Of a DNA stretch of 64,000 nucleotides, positions 18,301 through 26,375 are shown piece after piece. The position numbers and the translations under genes were made by a program. How positions within the stretch are numbered: position 1 is the stretch's first letter; each line of letters begins with the position of its first letter. This stretch comes from an uncultured Aquimonas sp. (GTDB lineage Bacteria; Pseudomonadota; Gammaproteobacteria; Xanthomonadales; Xanthomonadaceae). The DNA lies in assembly GCF_937888285.1 (NCBI RefSeq), contig NZ_CALART010000111.1, forward strand, positions 170,717 through 234,716, in the 5' to 3' direction. The notes under the pieces were generated by a model, which saw only the letters and a program-made list of their open reading frames with translations, was not told the origin of the DNA and did no database searches.

Positions 18301-18664
18301 CCTGCGCGCGCGCGTGCTGGTGGTCGACAACGATCCGGGCGTGCTCGCCGGCATGCAGGCTCTGCTCAGCGGCTGGGGCTGCGAAGTGCTGGCCTTGACG
18401 GACACTTCGAGCATCCGCGTGGCCCTGCTGTCGGCGCCGCCGGATCTGCTGCTGTTCGACTATCACCTCGATGGCGATTTGACCGGCATCGCCCTGCGCC
18501 GCCGTCTCGGCGAAGCCGCCGCGCTGATTCCCTGCGCGATCATCACCGCCGACCACAGCGAGGCGGTGCGGGCCGAGGTCGCCGAGGCCGGCTGCTGGCT
18601 GCTGCACAAGCCGCTCAAGCCGCTGGCCCTGCGCAGCCTGATGACGCGACTGCTCGCGAGCTGA
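15344..18664 (+). CDS. Hybrid sensor kinase with sodium:solute-symporter-like sensor (CrbS/NahK-like)
   Basis: 1106 residues. Residues ~1-490 form a 12-13 helix module of the sodium/solute symporter (SSS) fold. A PAS domain follows near 600-725 (MAQGISVVDAELRLVAWNG), then a coiled coil, HisKA with His764 in AISHDLAQPLNAAH, an ATPase domain (NFLSNAVRYA, DQGPGI, GQGLGLGLSI) and a C-terminal receiver with Asp1039 in LLLFDYHLDG. This architecture is that of CrbS-type kinases, which control acetate and related carbon use with a LuxR-type regulator. No such regulator is adjacent here. GGCGG lies upstream of the ATG at 15344. Confidence 0.9.
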   Translation: MSVALLVGAGLVWLGLLFGAALLGERRPQLLQRHWGLIYSLSLAVYCTSWTFYGTVTQAARSGWWLPPTFVGTILLYVFGIGLLMKLVKLAQAHRATSLADFIATRLGKSSSLAAVITLIAVLGVLPYIALQLKAVAMSFGLLTRGNAVDAPAWQDSALYVALAMALFAILFGARSASATEHNRGLVLAMAVESLLKLAAMLALGVYVSTNFDISTPPTPAADGASGFPALIVLGVLAMFTLPHQFHVGVVECREQTHLRSARWLFPLYMLLIALPVLPIAAAGSAVLAPLGVPSDLYVLALPLSGGDSGFALLAFLGGLSAATGMVILSTLALSLMIGNHWLAPLLLRGSWGARAGRNLRGSVLLQRRLIILAVVLLAWIYSRAIAGSEALADIGALSFSALATLAPALGFAIWRPQTPPRAVLWGLLAGFALWCWVLLLPSLVEGFGAASVWLREGPFGIALLAPDSVLGLGEWSRTARALVLSLLGGSAVTWLLAQRGESRAQSSMRPTAGLDRRTLGEVAGRFLSEARLAALLPLGEDDSRVDLAAEARIESELATVLGAASARLLLDAARRAHGRDLDTVAAIVGEASDALRFNQRLLEAALENMAQGISVVDAELRLVAWNGVYQRLFGFSDAELQVGVPVAELVRHNLQRGLVGAVDIAREVDKRIAHMRAGTPYVTERRFPDGRIVEIRGNPMPGGGFVATFTDVTDFRRAEAALKQINETLEQRVAERTAEYRAARAEAERANQAKSRFLAAISHDLAQPLNAAHLFTHALQQRSSEPVLRDSLGQIDAALSSAETLLSGLLDVSRLDAGGLVPKIEDFALDPLLQGLASEFSLMAQDKGLRLRAARTRLWVRTDPNLLRRVLQNFLSNAVRYAQSGSVLLGARRRGGHIEIGVYDQGPGIAPEHQRLIFEEFRRLDRGGQGLGLGLSIAERIARLLELPLKLSSQPQRGTCFAVVALRAQPRAGTSESPPPAARPSLRARVLVVDNDPGVLAGMQALLSGWGCEVLALTDTSSIRVALLSAPPDLLLFDYHLDGDLTGIALRRRLGEAAALIPCAIITADHSEAVRAEVAEAGCWLLHKPLKPLALRSLMTRLLAS

Positions 18665-18761
18665 AGGCACGCGATGTTGTCTGCGCGCTTCGATGGCCTG
18701 GTGTGCCACGCGAGCGGGAGTTCTGGCGATGAAGCGCCCAAGGCGCAGGAGTCTCACGCTT

Positions 18762-18855
18762 GGTGCGCCACAGGCGCACCTTATTCAATGGCCCTGTCTC
18801 GCCCGACTGCTGTGAAGGCGTCACCCGAGTTTGTAGGGTGCGCCTGTGGCGCACC
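18762..18855. repeat. Inverted repeat of 19 bp, GGTGCGCC family
   Basis: GGTGCGCCACAGGCGCACC at 18762-18780 and its exact reverse complement at 18837-18855, separated by 56 bases. It lies in the 293-bp gap between two convergent genes. It may act as a bidirectional terminator or be a REP-type mobile repeat; nothing coding is seen in the rest of the gap. Confidence 0.75.
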
Positions 18856-18957
18856 GCCCGATGCCGTCGACTCCAAGGGCACGGGTGCCGAGCACGGGAT
18901 GCGCAGCCCAATCCATGCTTTGAGCGTTCACGCCGTTGAGGCCCCCGGCACCAGCAC

Positions 18958-20268
18958 TTAATCCGGACGCTTCAGCACCTGGCCGTCGCGCAGCACCCAG
19001 TCGACCCGCTTCAGCACGGTGACATCGGCCAGCGGATCGCCCTGGACCGCGATCAGGTCGGCCGCATGCCCCGGCGTGAGCGCGCCGACCGTGCCCGCAA
19101 GGCCAAGCAGATCGGCGGCATGCGTGGTGGCGGCTTCGATCGCCTGCATCGGCGTCAGGCCGTGCTTGACCAGCAGCTCGAATTCATCGGCATTGCGGCC
19201 GTGCAGGCTGACCCCGGCATCGGTGCCGAAGGCGATCTTGACGCCGGCCGGCACCGCACGCTCCAGCGCCTTGCCCGTGATGCCGATGCGCCAGTCGATC
19301 TTGCTGCGCACCTCGCCGGTGTAGGCATCGGGGTTGCTGGCGATGCGCTCCAGGTAGCCGTTCACCGTCGACAGGGTCGGCACGTAGTAGGCGCCGCTGT
19401 CGCGGAACAGCTTGAGGCTGGCGTCGTCCAGCAATGTTCCGTGCTCGATCGAATCCACGCCCAGGCGCAGGGCGAGGTTGATGCCGTCGGCGCCGTGCGC
19501 ATGCACGGCGACCTTCTTGTCGTACATGCGCGCGGTCTCGACCACCGCGCGGGCCTCGTCCTCGAACATCTGCACGCCAAGGCCGGCACCGATGCGGCTG
19601 TTGACGCCGCCGGTGATGGTCATCTTGATCACGTCGGCGCCTTCCGAGATCTGCGTGCGCACCGCGCGCCGGCAGGCATCGACGCCGTCGCAGACATTGC
19701 CGTTGCGGTTCACCGCCGCGCGCAGGTCGCTGCGGAAGCCGAGCGTGGGATCGGCATGGCCCGAGGTCGCCGAGATGCTGCTGTTGGCGGTGAGGATGCG
19801 CGGGCCCTCGACCTTGCCGGCACGCACGGCATCGCGCAGCGCGCGGATCACGCCGTCGGAGTCACCGAGGTTGCGCACCGTGGTGAAGCCCGCCATCAGG
19901 GTCTTGCGCGCATTCATTTGCGCCTCGTAGGCGACATCGACCGGGTTCATCTGCACGCCGGCCAGCTGGCCGGCCACGCCGCCCTTGTCGGAGGACAGAT
20001 GCACGTGGCTGTCGATCAGGCCCGGCAGCACGAAGTGCGCGCGCAGGTCCAGAACCTCGGCGGACTCGAGTCCGAAGGACGCAGCATCCAGATGCCCCTC
20101 GCGCACCTCGACCACGCGGCCATCGCGCACGTGCAGGGTGCTGGCCGCGCGCGGCGCCGTGCCCGGCGCGTCCAGCAGGCGCCCGGCCTGCACCAGCAGG
20201 TCGGCGGCGGAGGCGGGCAGGGCGAGGCAGAGCGAAAGTGCGGCGGCGAGCGGGGTGCGGATGGGCAT
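18958..20268 (-). CDS. Exported metal-dependent amidohydrolase
   Basis: 436 residues with a signal peptide (ALSLCLALPASAA). Amidohydrolase superfamily ligands are complete: HxH in LIDSHVHLSS, a probable carboxylated Lys in ADVIKMTITGG, His in VAVHAHG and IEHGTLL, and Asp in FGTDAGVS. Close relatives are Xaa-Pro/Xaa-Arg dipeptidases and imidazolonepropionase-like enzymes, so a periplasmic peptidase is plausible. The ATG at 20268 is chosen because AGGAG lies six bases upstream; the ATG six bases earlier touches that AGGAG and is less likely. It is divergent from the oxidoreductase at 20491. Confidence 0.88.
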   Translation of the reverse strand: MPIRTPLAAALSLCLALPASAADLLVQAGRLLDAPGTAPRAASTLHVRDGRVVEVREGHLDAASFGLESAEVLDLRAHFVLPGLIDSHVHLSSDKGGVAGQLAGVQMNPVDVAYEAQMNARKTLMAGFTTVRNLGDSDGVIRALRDAVRAGKVEGPRILTANSSISATSGHADPTLGFRSDLRAAVNRNGNVCDGVDACRRAVRTQISEGADVIKMTITGGVNSRIGAGLGVQMFEDEARAVVETARMYDKKVAVHAHGADGINLALRLGVDSIEHGTLLDDASLKLFRDSGAYYVPTLSTVNGYLERIASNPDAYTGEVRSKIDWRIGITGKALERAVPAGVKIAFGTDAGVSLHGRNADEFELLVKHGLTPMQAIEAATTHAADLLGLAGTVGALTPGHAADLIAVQGDPLADVTVLKRVDWVLRDGQVLKRPD

Positions 20269-20444
20269 GTGCATCTCCTGGAGGGCGGGCAGGGCGCTTG
20301 GCCCGCGATTCACGAGTGTAGGCGCGCCGCGGCGGCGGGCGATGTCCGTAAAGTCCTGATGTCTGGTTCTCTCCAACAAGCATTCCGCCCAGCGACAGAC
20401 CGACGCGCGCGTCACCGCGAGACCTGGGCTTGCTACCCTCGCAC

Positions 20445-20479
20445 CGAATCCCGAATCCCGAATCCCGAATCCCGAATCC
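20445..20479 (-). repeat. Five perfect CGAATCC heptamers
   Basis: Five exact tandem copies of CGAATCC (GGATTCG on the other strand), ending 11 bases before the start of the oxidoreductase gene. It belongs to the same family as the arrays at 5684, 21491, 23361, 40393 and 42602. Its position could affect the ribosome-binding region of that gene. Confidence 0.9.
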
Positions 20480-20490
20480 TGAGGCTCCCC

Positions 20491-21483
20491 ATGAAACGCG
20501 CCCAGTACGAAACCCGCGGCCCGGTGCCGCAGGATGTGATCCACGCCGTCGACTTCGAGCTGCCCGCACCTGCGCCCGGCGAGCTGCGCGTGCGCGTGGT
20601 GGCGGCGGCCATCAACCCCAGCGATGTGCTGACGCTGACCGGCGACTACGGCCAGCTGCCGCCGCTGCCGGCGATTGGCGGCAACGAGGGCGTGGGCCGC
20701 ATCGAACTGATCGGCGAGGGCGTGCAGGGCTTCAGCGCGGGCCAGCTGGTGCTGCTGCCGGTCGGTTGCGGCAGCTGGAGCACGCATGTGCAGGCGCCGG
20801 CGGCGCAGTTCGTGCCGCTGCCCGAGGGTGCCGATGCGCGGCAGCTGGCGATGCTGGCGATCAATCCGCCGACCGCGCTGCTGATGCTGCGCCAGTTCGT
20901 CGACTTGCAGCCGGGCGAATGGGTGATCCAGAACGCCGCCAACTCGGCGGTCGGCGGCTACCTGATCGAGCTGGCCAAGCTGCGCGGCCTGAAGACCGTC
21001 AACGTGGTGCGCCGTGATTCGGCGCGTGAACAGATGGAGGCCAATCCCGGCGATGTGCTGCTGGTCGACGGCGATGACCTCGCCCAGCGCGTGGCCGAGG
21101 CCACCGGCAAGGCGAAGATCCGGCTCGGTATCGATGCGGTTGGCGGTATGGCCACCGAGCGCCTCGCGCGCTGCGTGGCCAGCGGCGGCACGGTGGTCAA
21201 CTACGGAATGATGAGCGGTGAGCCCTGCCAGATCTCGGCCGCCTCGCTGGTGTTCCGCGACGTGCGCCTGGTCGGCTTCTGGCTGGCGCGCTGGTTCCGC
21301 AATGCCACTCGCGCCGAACAGGCCGAGGTCTATGGCGAGCTGACCCGGCTGATCGCCAAGGGCCAACTGCAGGCGCGGATCGCCGCGACCTTCCCGGTCA
21401 GCGAGATCCAGGAAGCCGTGGCCGAGGCGGCGCGCGGCGGCCGCAGCGGCAAGGTGCTGGTGGTGCCGGGGGCGGACGAGTAG
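20491..21483 (+). CDS. Zinc-independent MDR alcohol dehydrogenase / enoyl reductase-like
   Basis: 330 residues of the medium-chain dehydrogenase family in the quinone oxidoreductase/MECR (trans-2-enoyl-CoA reductase) branch. Evidence includes AAAINPSDVLTLTGDYG, the substrate loop GGNEGVGRI, NAANSAVGGYLIELAKLRGL in place of the Rossmann glycine signature, and YGMMSGEP. The structural zinc cysteines are absent, as expected for this branch. It probably reduces an enone or enoyl thioester with NADPH. The gene is bounded by heptamer repeats on both sides and stands alone. Confidence 0.85.
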   Translation: MKRAQYETRGPVPQDVIHAVDFELPAPAPGELRVRVVAAAINPSDVLTLTGDYGQLPPLPAIGGNEGVGRIELIGEGVQGFSAGQLVLLPVGCGSWSTHVQAPAAQFVPLPEGADARQLAMLAINPPTALLMLRQFVDLQPGEWVIQNAANSAVGGYLIELAKLRGLKTVNVVRRDSAREQMEANPGDVLLVDGDDLAQRVAEATGKAKIRLGIDAVGGMATERLARCVASGGTVVNYGMMSGEPCQISAASLVFRDVRLVGFWLARWFRNATRAEQAEVYGELTRLIAKGQLQARIAATFPVSEIQEAVAEAARGGRSGKVLVVPGADE

Positions 21484-21490
21484 CTCTGAA

Positions 21491-21522
21491 GCCGGGATTG
21501 GGGATTCGAGATTCGGGATTCG
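21491..21522 (+). repeat. GGGATTC heptamer array, forward
   Basis: Imperfect GGGATT(G/C) units 8 bases after the oxidoreductase stop. With the reverse array at 20445 it brackets that gene. The following ~160 bases up to the glycosyltransferase hold no other recognisable feature. Confidence 0.85.
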
Positions 21523-21685
21523 GCAGAGCGGCGATGCCGCGCGCGGGGCGTGCCGACGGCCAGGTTTCTTGGCTGAGCGAACGCAGCGGCGTTCCGGCCC
21601 GCGGCTCGTCCCCGGTCCAGCGCCTGTCATCCGCGCTTAACCTGCGCGTCACTCCGGCGACATGGCGGCGGCACAGGCTGGCGCC

Positions 21686-22822
21686 ATGTCGATCGCCCGT
21701 CGTTTCTCGCTGGTCACCGAGACCTATCCGCCCGAGGTCAACGGCGTTGCCCTGACCGTGGCTGGGCTGGAGAACGGCCTGCGCGCCCTGGGCCATGCGG
21801 TCGAGGTGATCCGGCCGCGTCAGGCAGACGGCCCCGCGCGCGGCGATGAGCTGCTGACGGCGGGCGCGGCGCTGCCGCGCTATCCGGGCCTGCGCTTCGG
21901 CCTGCCGGCGGGGCGTCGACTGCTGTCGCGCTGGCAGGCGCAGCGACCCGATGCCATCTACGTGGCCACCGAGGGTCCGCTCGGCTGGTCGGCGGTGAAG
22001 GCGGCCAACCGGCTGGGGATTCCGGTTGCCACCGGCTTTCACACCCGCTTCGACGACTATGCCGGCCGCTATGGCGTCGGCTTTCTGCGGCCCTGGGTGT
22101 TCGCCTGGATGCGGCGCTTCCACAACAGTGCGCAGGCGACCCTCGTACCGACTCTGGAGCTGCAGGCCTTCCTGCGTGAGCATGGCTTCGCCCGGCCCTG
22201 CCTGCTGCGGCGCGCGGTGGATACCGCGCTGTTCCACCCGCAGCGACGTGCGGAAGCGGTGCGCGCGGCGCTGGGCCTCTCGCCCGACCAGCTCGCCCTG
22301 ATCCACGTGGGCCGCATCGCGCCGGAAAAGAATCTCGGTCTCGCGGTGCGCGCCTTCCGTGCCCTGCAGCAGCAGCGCCCGGACGCGCGCTTCGTGTTCG
22401 TCGGCGACGGCCCGGCGCGCGCCGAGCTGACTGCGGCCAACCCCGACTTCCTGTTCACCGGCGTGCTGCGCGGCGAGAGCCTGGCCGCGCACTTCGCCAG
22501 CGCCGACCTGTTCGTTTTCCCCAGCCTGTCCGAGACCTTCGGCAACGTGACGCTCGAAGCCATGGCCAGCGGCGTCGCCACCGTGGCCTATGACTACGGC
22601 GCAGCGCGCGAACATCTGCGCGATGGCGAACACGGCGCGGCGCCGCCCTGTGGTGACGAGCTGCGCTTCGTCGATGCGGTGTGCGCGCTGGGAATCGACG
22701 ATGCGCGCCGCGTGGCCTGCGGGCAGCGCGCGCGCGCCGCAGTGGCGCATCTCAGCCCGGCCAGCGTTGCCGCCAGCTTTGCTTTGCTGTTGACCGATCT
22801 GGCCGAAAGGAGAGCTGCATGA
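21686..22822 (+). CDS. Glycosyltransferase family 4, alpha-mannosyltransferase-like
   Basis: 378 residues with the GT-B fold. The N-terminal domain begins with VTETYPPEVNGVALTV. The C-terminal domain has HVGRIAPEKNL, FVGDGPARAEL, FTGVLRGESLAAHFASADLF and PSLSETFGNVTLEAMASG, the last holding the EX7E-type motif. Closest known group: MgtA/PimB-like glycosyltransferases that add a sugar to a lipid carrier. It overlaps by 4 bases the PAP2 phosphatase gene, so the pair likely acts on lipid intermediates. An upstream in-frame ATG at 21662 would add eight residues; 21686 gives the family-like N-terminus. Confidence 0.88.
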   Translation: MSIARRFSLVTETYPPEVNGVALTVAGLENGLRALGHAVEVIRPRQADGPARGDELLTAGAALPRYPGLRFGLPAGRRLLSRWQAQRPDAIYVATEGPLGWSAVKAANRLGIPVATGFHTRFDDYAGRYGVGFLRPWVFAWMRRFHNSAQATLVPTLELQAFLREHGFARPCLLRRAVDTALFHPQRRAEAVRAALGLSPDQLALIHVGRIAPEKNLGLAVRAFRALQQQRPDARFVFVGDGPARAELTAANPDFLFTGVLRGESLAAHFASADLFVFPSLSETFGNVTLEAMASGVATVAYDYGAAREHLRDGEHGAAPPCGDELRFVDAVCALGIDDARRVACGQRARAAVAHLSPASVAASFALLLTDLAERRAA

Positions 22823-23355
22823 GTTCGCGCCTTGTCCGCGGCGAAGCCGCGTTCTGCCTCGCCGCCAACCGCTGGGGCCACCGCTCGCTGGTGCGGACCT
22901 ACTTCTCGACCGTCAGTCGTCTCGGTGACGGCGTGTTCTGGTACGCGCTGATGGGCCTGATCGTGGTGTTCGACGGCTATGACGGCCTCGCGGCTTCGGC
23001 CCACATGGCCGCTACTGGAGCCGCGGCGCTGTTGCTCTACCGTGTGCTCAAGCGCTGGACCAAGCGTCCGCGCCCCTTCGCCTCGGACCGCCGCATCCGC
23101 CCGCTGGTGCACCCGCTGGACGAGTTCAGCTTCCCCTCGGGCCATACCCTGCACGCGGTGGCCTTCAGTCTGGTGGCACTCGCCCACTACCCGCAGCTGG
23201 CCGCCCTGCTGATCCCGTTCACCGCCAGCGTCGGCGCCTCGCGCGTGGTTCTGGGTCTGCACTATCCAAGCGACGTCCTGGCCGCCACCGGCATCGCCTG
23301 CGGCATCGGCGGGGTCGCGCTGTGGGCGGGGGGGATGGGGTGGCCGTTGGCTTGA
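22819..23355 (+). CDS. PAP2-family membrane phosphatase
   Basis: 178 residues with about five membrane segments. The three phosphatase motifs are intact: KRWTKRPRP, PSGHT and SRVVLGLHYPSDV. Such enzymes dephosphorylate phosphatidate, phosphatidylglycerol phosphate or undecaprenyl pyrophosphate at the membrane. Translation is probably coupled to the glycosyltransferase (ATGA overlap), with AAAGGAG just upstream of the ATG. A lipid or lipid-linked glycan phosphate is the likely substrate. Confidence 0.9.
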   Translation: MSSRLVRGEAAFCLAANRWGHRSLVRTYFSTVSRLGDGVFWYALMGLIVVFDGYDGLAASAHMAATGAAALLLYRVLKRWTKRPRPFASDRRIRPLVHPLDEFSFPSGHTLHAVAFSLVALAHYPQLAALLIPFTASVGASRVVLGLHYPSDVLAATGIACGIGGVALWAGGMGWPLA

Positions 23356-23360
23356 GAGCT

Positions 23361-23389
23361 GGGATTGGGGATTCGGGATTCGGGATTCG
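23361..23389 (+). repeat. GGGATTC heptamer array, forward
   Basis: Left member of an inverted pair with 23485-23508, enclosing about 95 bp between two convergent genes. Confidence 0.85.
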
Positions 23390-23484
23390 ACCGTAGGTTG
23401 TGGCGCCTTGCCGGGCATAGGACTGAGGTCGCGACACCCGTCCGGTCAAGTCTCGAAGCGCGCGGCGCGACCTGCGCGCTCTTG

Positions 23485-23508
23485 CGAATCCCGAATCCCC
23501 AATCCCCG
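23485..23508 (-). repeat. GGGATTC heptamer array, reverse
   Basis: Right member of the pair. It ends three bases before the stop codon of the diguanylate cyclase gene (minus strand), so it lies in that gene's 3' untranslated region. Confidence 0.85.
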
Positions 23509-23511
23509 CTC

Positions 23512-24894
23512 TCAACCCACCTCGCACCGATCGCGTCCGCCGCGCTTGGCGCGGTAGAGGGCCTGGTCGGCGCGGTCGAACACGCTCTCGCTGTCGTCCT
23601 CACCCTTGAGTTCGGTCAGGCCCACCGAGGTGGTCACCTTGACCGGGGTGCCGCCGAAGTGGAAACCGATCAGGGCGATCTTCCGGCGCAGGTCCTCGCA
23701 GAGGTGCTGCGCCTGCGCGAGGTCGGCGCCGGGCAGCAGGCTGATGAATTCCTCGCCGCCGACGCGGGCCACGAAGTCGGTGCTGCGCAGGTGCTTGCGC
23801 AGCACCTGCGCGACCGCGAACAGCACCTTGTCGCCCGCCTTGTGGCCGTAGCTGTCGTTGATCGCCTTGAAGGCGTCGATGTCCCAGACCGCCAGCGACA
23901 CCGGCCGCCCGAAGCGCCGGAAGCGATCGATCTCCTCGGCCAGCGCCTGCTGGTAGGCGAGGCGGTTGGGGATGCGGGTCAGCGGATCGGTGGCCGCCAT
24001 CTGCTGCTCGGCCTGCAGCGACTGCCGCAGCTGCGAGGTCTCGCGCTCGAGCTCGTCGATGCGCATGCGCATCGCGTCACCGCGCTCCTCCAGCTTGGCG
24101 ATGCGCTGCTCCTCGCGGCTGCGGTAGTCCTGCACGTGGGTGTCGATCGCCGACAGGCGCGTGCTGACCTGCGCCTTCAGCTGGTCGAGTTCGGTGGCCT
24201 GGCGGGTGTGGCGGCCCAGCGAATCGACCTCGGTGCTGATCCGGCTGCTGAGCTCGCTGCGGCTGGCGCGCTCGTCCACGCGCGAGGCGCGGTCCTGCAT
24301 CAGGTAGGTCGCGAATTCATCGAGTCGGCTGTCGACCTGGGCGAGCAGGCCCTCCATGCCAAGGCGCTCGCGATTGAGCTGCTGCTGCTGGCGGTTGATC
24401 AGTTCGGCCAGACCCTCGGCCAGCCCGATCAGCGCGTCCTTGCCGATGCCGGGCTCGATACGCTCGGCCAGTGCGCCGAGGTCCTCGCCGAGGCTCGGGT
24501 CTGGCGCCAGCTGCGCGATCAGGTGGCGCAGCAGGCCCGCACCGTGGTCGCCGGGCGGAGGCGCCGGCGCTGCAGCCGCGCTTGCCACCGCCTTCAGCGC
24601 CGGCGGTGGCGTGAAGCTGGGCGCGGCGGGGGCTTCGTCGAGGGCCACGATGGCCTCGGACAAGGCATCGATACGGCGCTCCAGAATCTCGATGTCGACT
24701 TTCTGGCGGATCGCCTGGGTGAATTCCGACAGCTCCTCGTCGAGCCGGTTGTCGAGCCCGCGACAGGCGATGCCGAGGCGGCCGATCGCCCGTCGCAGGG
24801 TCGCGTCCATGCGGTTCCACCGCGCCTCCTCGCGCTCGAAGCGGTCGATCGCATCGAGGTACTTGTCCTTCCAGTGTTCTTGGCTGTCGGGCAT
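23512..24894 (-). CDS. Diguanylate cyclase, cytoplasmic GGDEF protein
   Basis: 460 residues. The first ~290 are a helical, coiled-coil-rich region with an Ala/Pro linker near 95-115; there is no membrane segment or recognised sensor domain. The GGDEF domain (about 295-455) has the active-site GGEEF in VARVGGEEFISLLPG and an inhibitory I-site RSTD five residues before it. It should make cyclic di-GMP. The ATG at 24894 is the first that gives a charged start (MPDSQEHWKDKY); an upstream extension to 24990 has no support. Divergent from the universal stress protein. Confidence 0.9.
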   Translation of the reverse strand: MPDSQEHWKDKYLDAIDRFEREEARWNRMDATLRRAIGRLGIACRGLDNRLDEELSEFTQAIRQKVDIEILERRIDALSEAIVALDEAPAAPSFTPPPALKAVASAAAAPAPPPGDHGAGLLRHLIAQLAPDPSLGEDLGALAERIEPGIGKDALIGLAEGLAELINRQQQQLNRERLGMEGLLAQVDSRLDEFATYLMQDRASRVDERASRSELSSRISTEVDSLGRHTRQATELDQLKAQVSTRLSAIDTHVQDYRSREEQRIAKLEERGDAMRMRIDELERETSQLRQSLQAEQQMAATDPLTRIPNRLAYQQALAEEIDRFRRFGRPVSLAVWDIDAFKAINDSYGHKAGDKVLFAVAQVLRKHLRSTDFVARVGGEEFISLLPGADLAQAQHLCEDLRRKIALIGFHFGGTPVKVTTSVGLTELKGEDDSESVFDRADQALYRAKRGGRDRCEVG

Positions 24895-25034
24895 GGCGGG
24901 GCAGGATGGCAAGGGCGCGGCCAGCGTAGCAAGCCACGTGCCGTCGCGAGGCTTGACCACGCTCAAGACTGCGCTCGCCGGGCGCGGCACACTGCCGGCA
25001 CCGACCGCCCGGTCGAGCCATGCGAGGAGAGGCC

Positions 25035-25463
25035 ATGCGCAGCGTCCTGATTCCCTTCGACGGTTCCGATGGCGCCAAGCGCGCGCTGCAGTACGCGATC
25101 GACTTCGTCCGCGAGTACGGGCGGCTGTCGATCCATCTGCTCAACGTGCAGGACGAGCCGGTGGTCTACGGCGACTATCTCACCGCCAGCCTGCTCGACA
25201 GCCTGCGCAAGGCCGCCCTGCGCGCGGCCGGCGAGGTGCTGGACGGCGGACTGCAGATGCTGGCGGCGGCCGGCATCGAAGGCCAGGGCCACAGCGCGCT
25301 GGGCGGGGTCGCCGAGCAAGTCGCGCGCGCCGTGGATACGCATGGCTGCGACACCGTGATCATGGGCACCCGCGGCATGGGGGCGGTCTCCAACCTGCTG
25401 ATGGGCTCGGTGGCGACGCGGGTGGTGCACCTGTCCAAGGTGCCGGTGCTGCTGGTCAAGTAG
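25035..25463 (+). CDS. Universal stress protein, UspA family
   Basis: 142 residues, a single Usp domain. The ATP-binding pattern G-2x-G-9x-G(S/T) is present in GTRGMGAVSNLLMGSVATRV, and the N-terminal strand is VLIPFDGSDGAKRAL. It is therefore of the ATP-binding Usp type. GAGGAGAGG lies upstream of the ATG at 25035, which excludes a longer start at 25020. Confidence 0.92.
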   Translation: MRSVLIPFDGSDGAKRALQYAIDFVREYGRLSIHLLNVQDEPVVYGDYLTASLLDSLRKAALRAAGEVLDGGLQMLAAAGIEGQGHSALGGVAEQVARAVDTHGCDTVIMGTRGMGAVSNLLMGSVATRVVHLSKVPVLLVK

Positions 25464-25485
25464 CCGCGCCGGCGGGCGCGGCCGC

Positions 25486-26343
25486 TCAGGCCTCGGCGGG
25501 TTCGTTCGGATCCGGCGCGGCGCGCTTCAGCTGGGTGACGAAGCGCGCGCGCAGCTGACGCTTCTCGTGCGGCATCAGATCGCGCTGCATGCGCTGGCGA
25601 CCGACCGTCAGCAGCTGGCGGTCCAGCATCGGCGGCACCGACTGCGCGCCGGTGCCCAGCCCGATCCGCGCCTGGATCAGCTCATCCGGGTTGAGCATCC
25701 CGATCAGCGAGCCCGCGGCTTCGTCCAGCAGCTGCTGGACCAGGGCGGCGGCGGCCGGATCGTCGCCGTACTCGTCGTCCTCGCCGTGCTCGCTGCTGCT
25801 GCGGTCGTTGACCGTGGCGAACTTCTGCAGCTCTTCCAGGCCGATCAGGCCGGTGGTGTCGGCCTCCTGCTGCAGCATCGAGCTCTGGTTGCGTTCGCCG
25901 TCCGGGTCGGCGATGCCGACCAGATGCACTCGCACGCCGTACTGCTGGGCCAGGACAACGCCGACACGAATGTCCTCGTCGCCGGTCAGCACCACCGCAT
26001 CGCTCATCGCGCGGTTCTGCGCCAGGTTGGCCATGTCCATGATCAGCAGCGAGTCGACGCCCTTCTGCTCGCCGGCCAGGCTGACCATGCCGAGGCGCAG
26101 CTTGACGTTCGACTGGTAGGCCAGCTTGCGGTGGGCGCCGGTCGGGCCCGAGCTGGTGCCGTCGTACCAGTACACGCGCAGCAGCTCGCGGCGGGTCAGC
26201 GCCTCGGACTGCTTGATGATGTAGTCGAGGAAATCCTCGTAGGACAGCGTGATCGCGCTGCGCGACTGCTTGATGCCGGTAAGCAGTTTGATGGCCGAGG
26301 CGTAGAGATAGCCGGCGTCGATGAAAACGGCAACACGATTCAT
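25486..26343 (-). CDS. NYN-domain (PIN-like) putative ribonuclease
   Basis: 285 residues. The NYN/LabA-type fold is shown by VAVFIDAGYLYAS, GVDSLLIMDMANLAQN and VVLTGDEDIRVGVVLAQ, with the acidic residues that would bind metal. The C-terminal ~110 residues contain an acidic stretch (EHGEDDEYGDD) and a basic end, and are not recognised. Family members are RNA-processing or RNA-degrading nucleases. A start at 26355 (MDACMNR) is possible; neither has a clear ribosome-binding site. The gene follows the DUF1820 gene by about 20-30 bases on the same strand. Confidence 0.82.
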   Translation of the reverse strand: MNRVAVFIDAGYLYASAIKLLTGIKQSRSAITLSYEDFLDYIIKQSEALTRRELLRVYWYDGTSSGPTGAHRKLAYQSNVKLRLGMVSLAGEQKGVDSLLIMDMANLAQNRAMSDAVVLTGDEDIRVGVVLAQQYGVRVHLVGIADPDGERNQSSMLQQEADTTGLIGLEELQKFATVNDRSSSEHGEDDEYGDDPAAAALVQQLLDEAAGSLIGMLNPDELIQARIGLGTGAQSVPPMLDRQLLTVGRQRMQRDLMPHEKRQLRARFVTQLKRAAPDPNEPAEA

Positions 26344-26375
26344 GCAGGCGTCCATGGGTTCTGGTGGGGGCGCGG

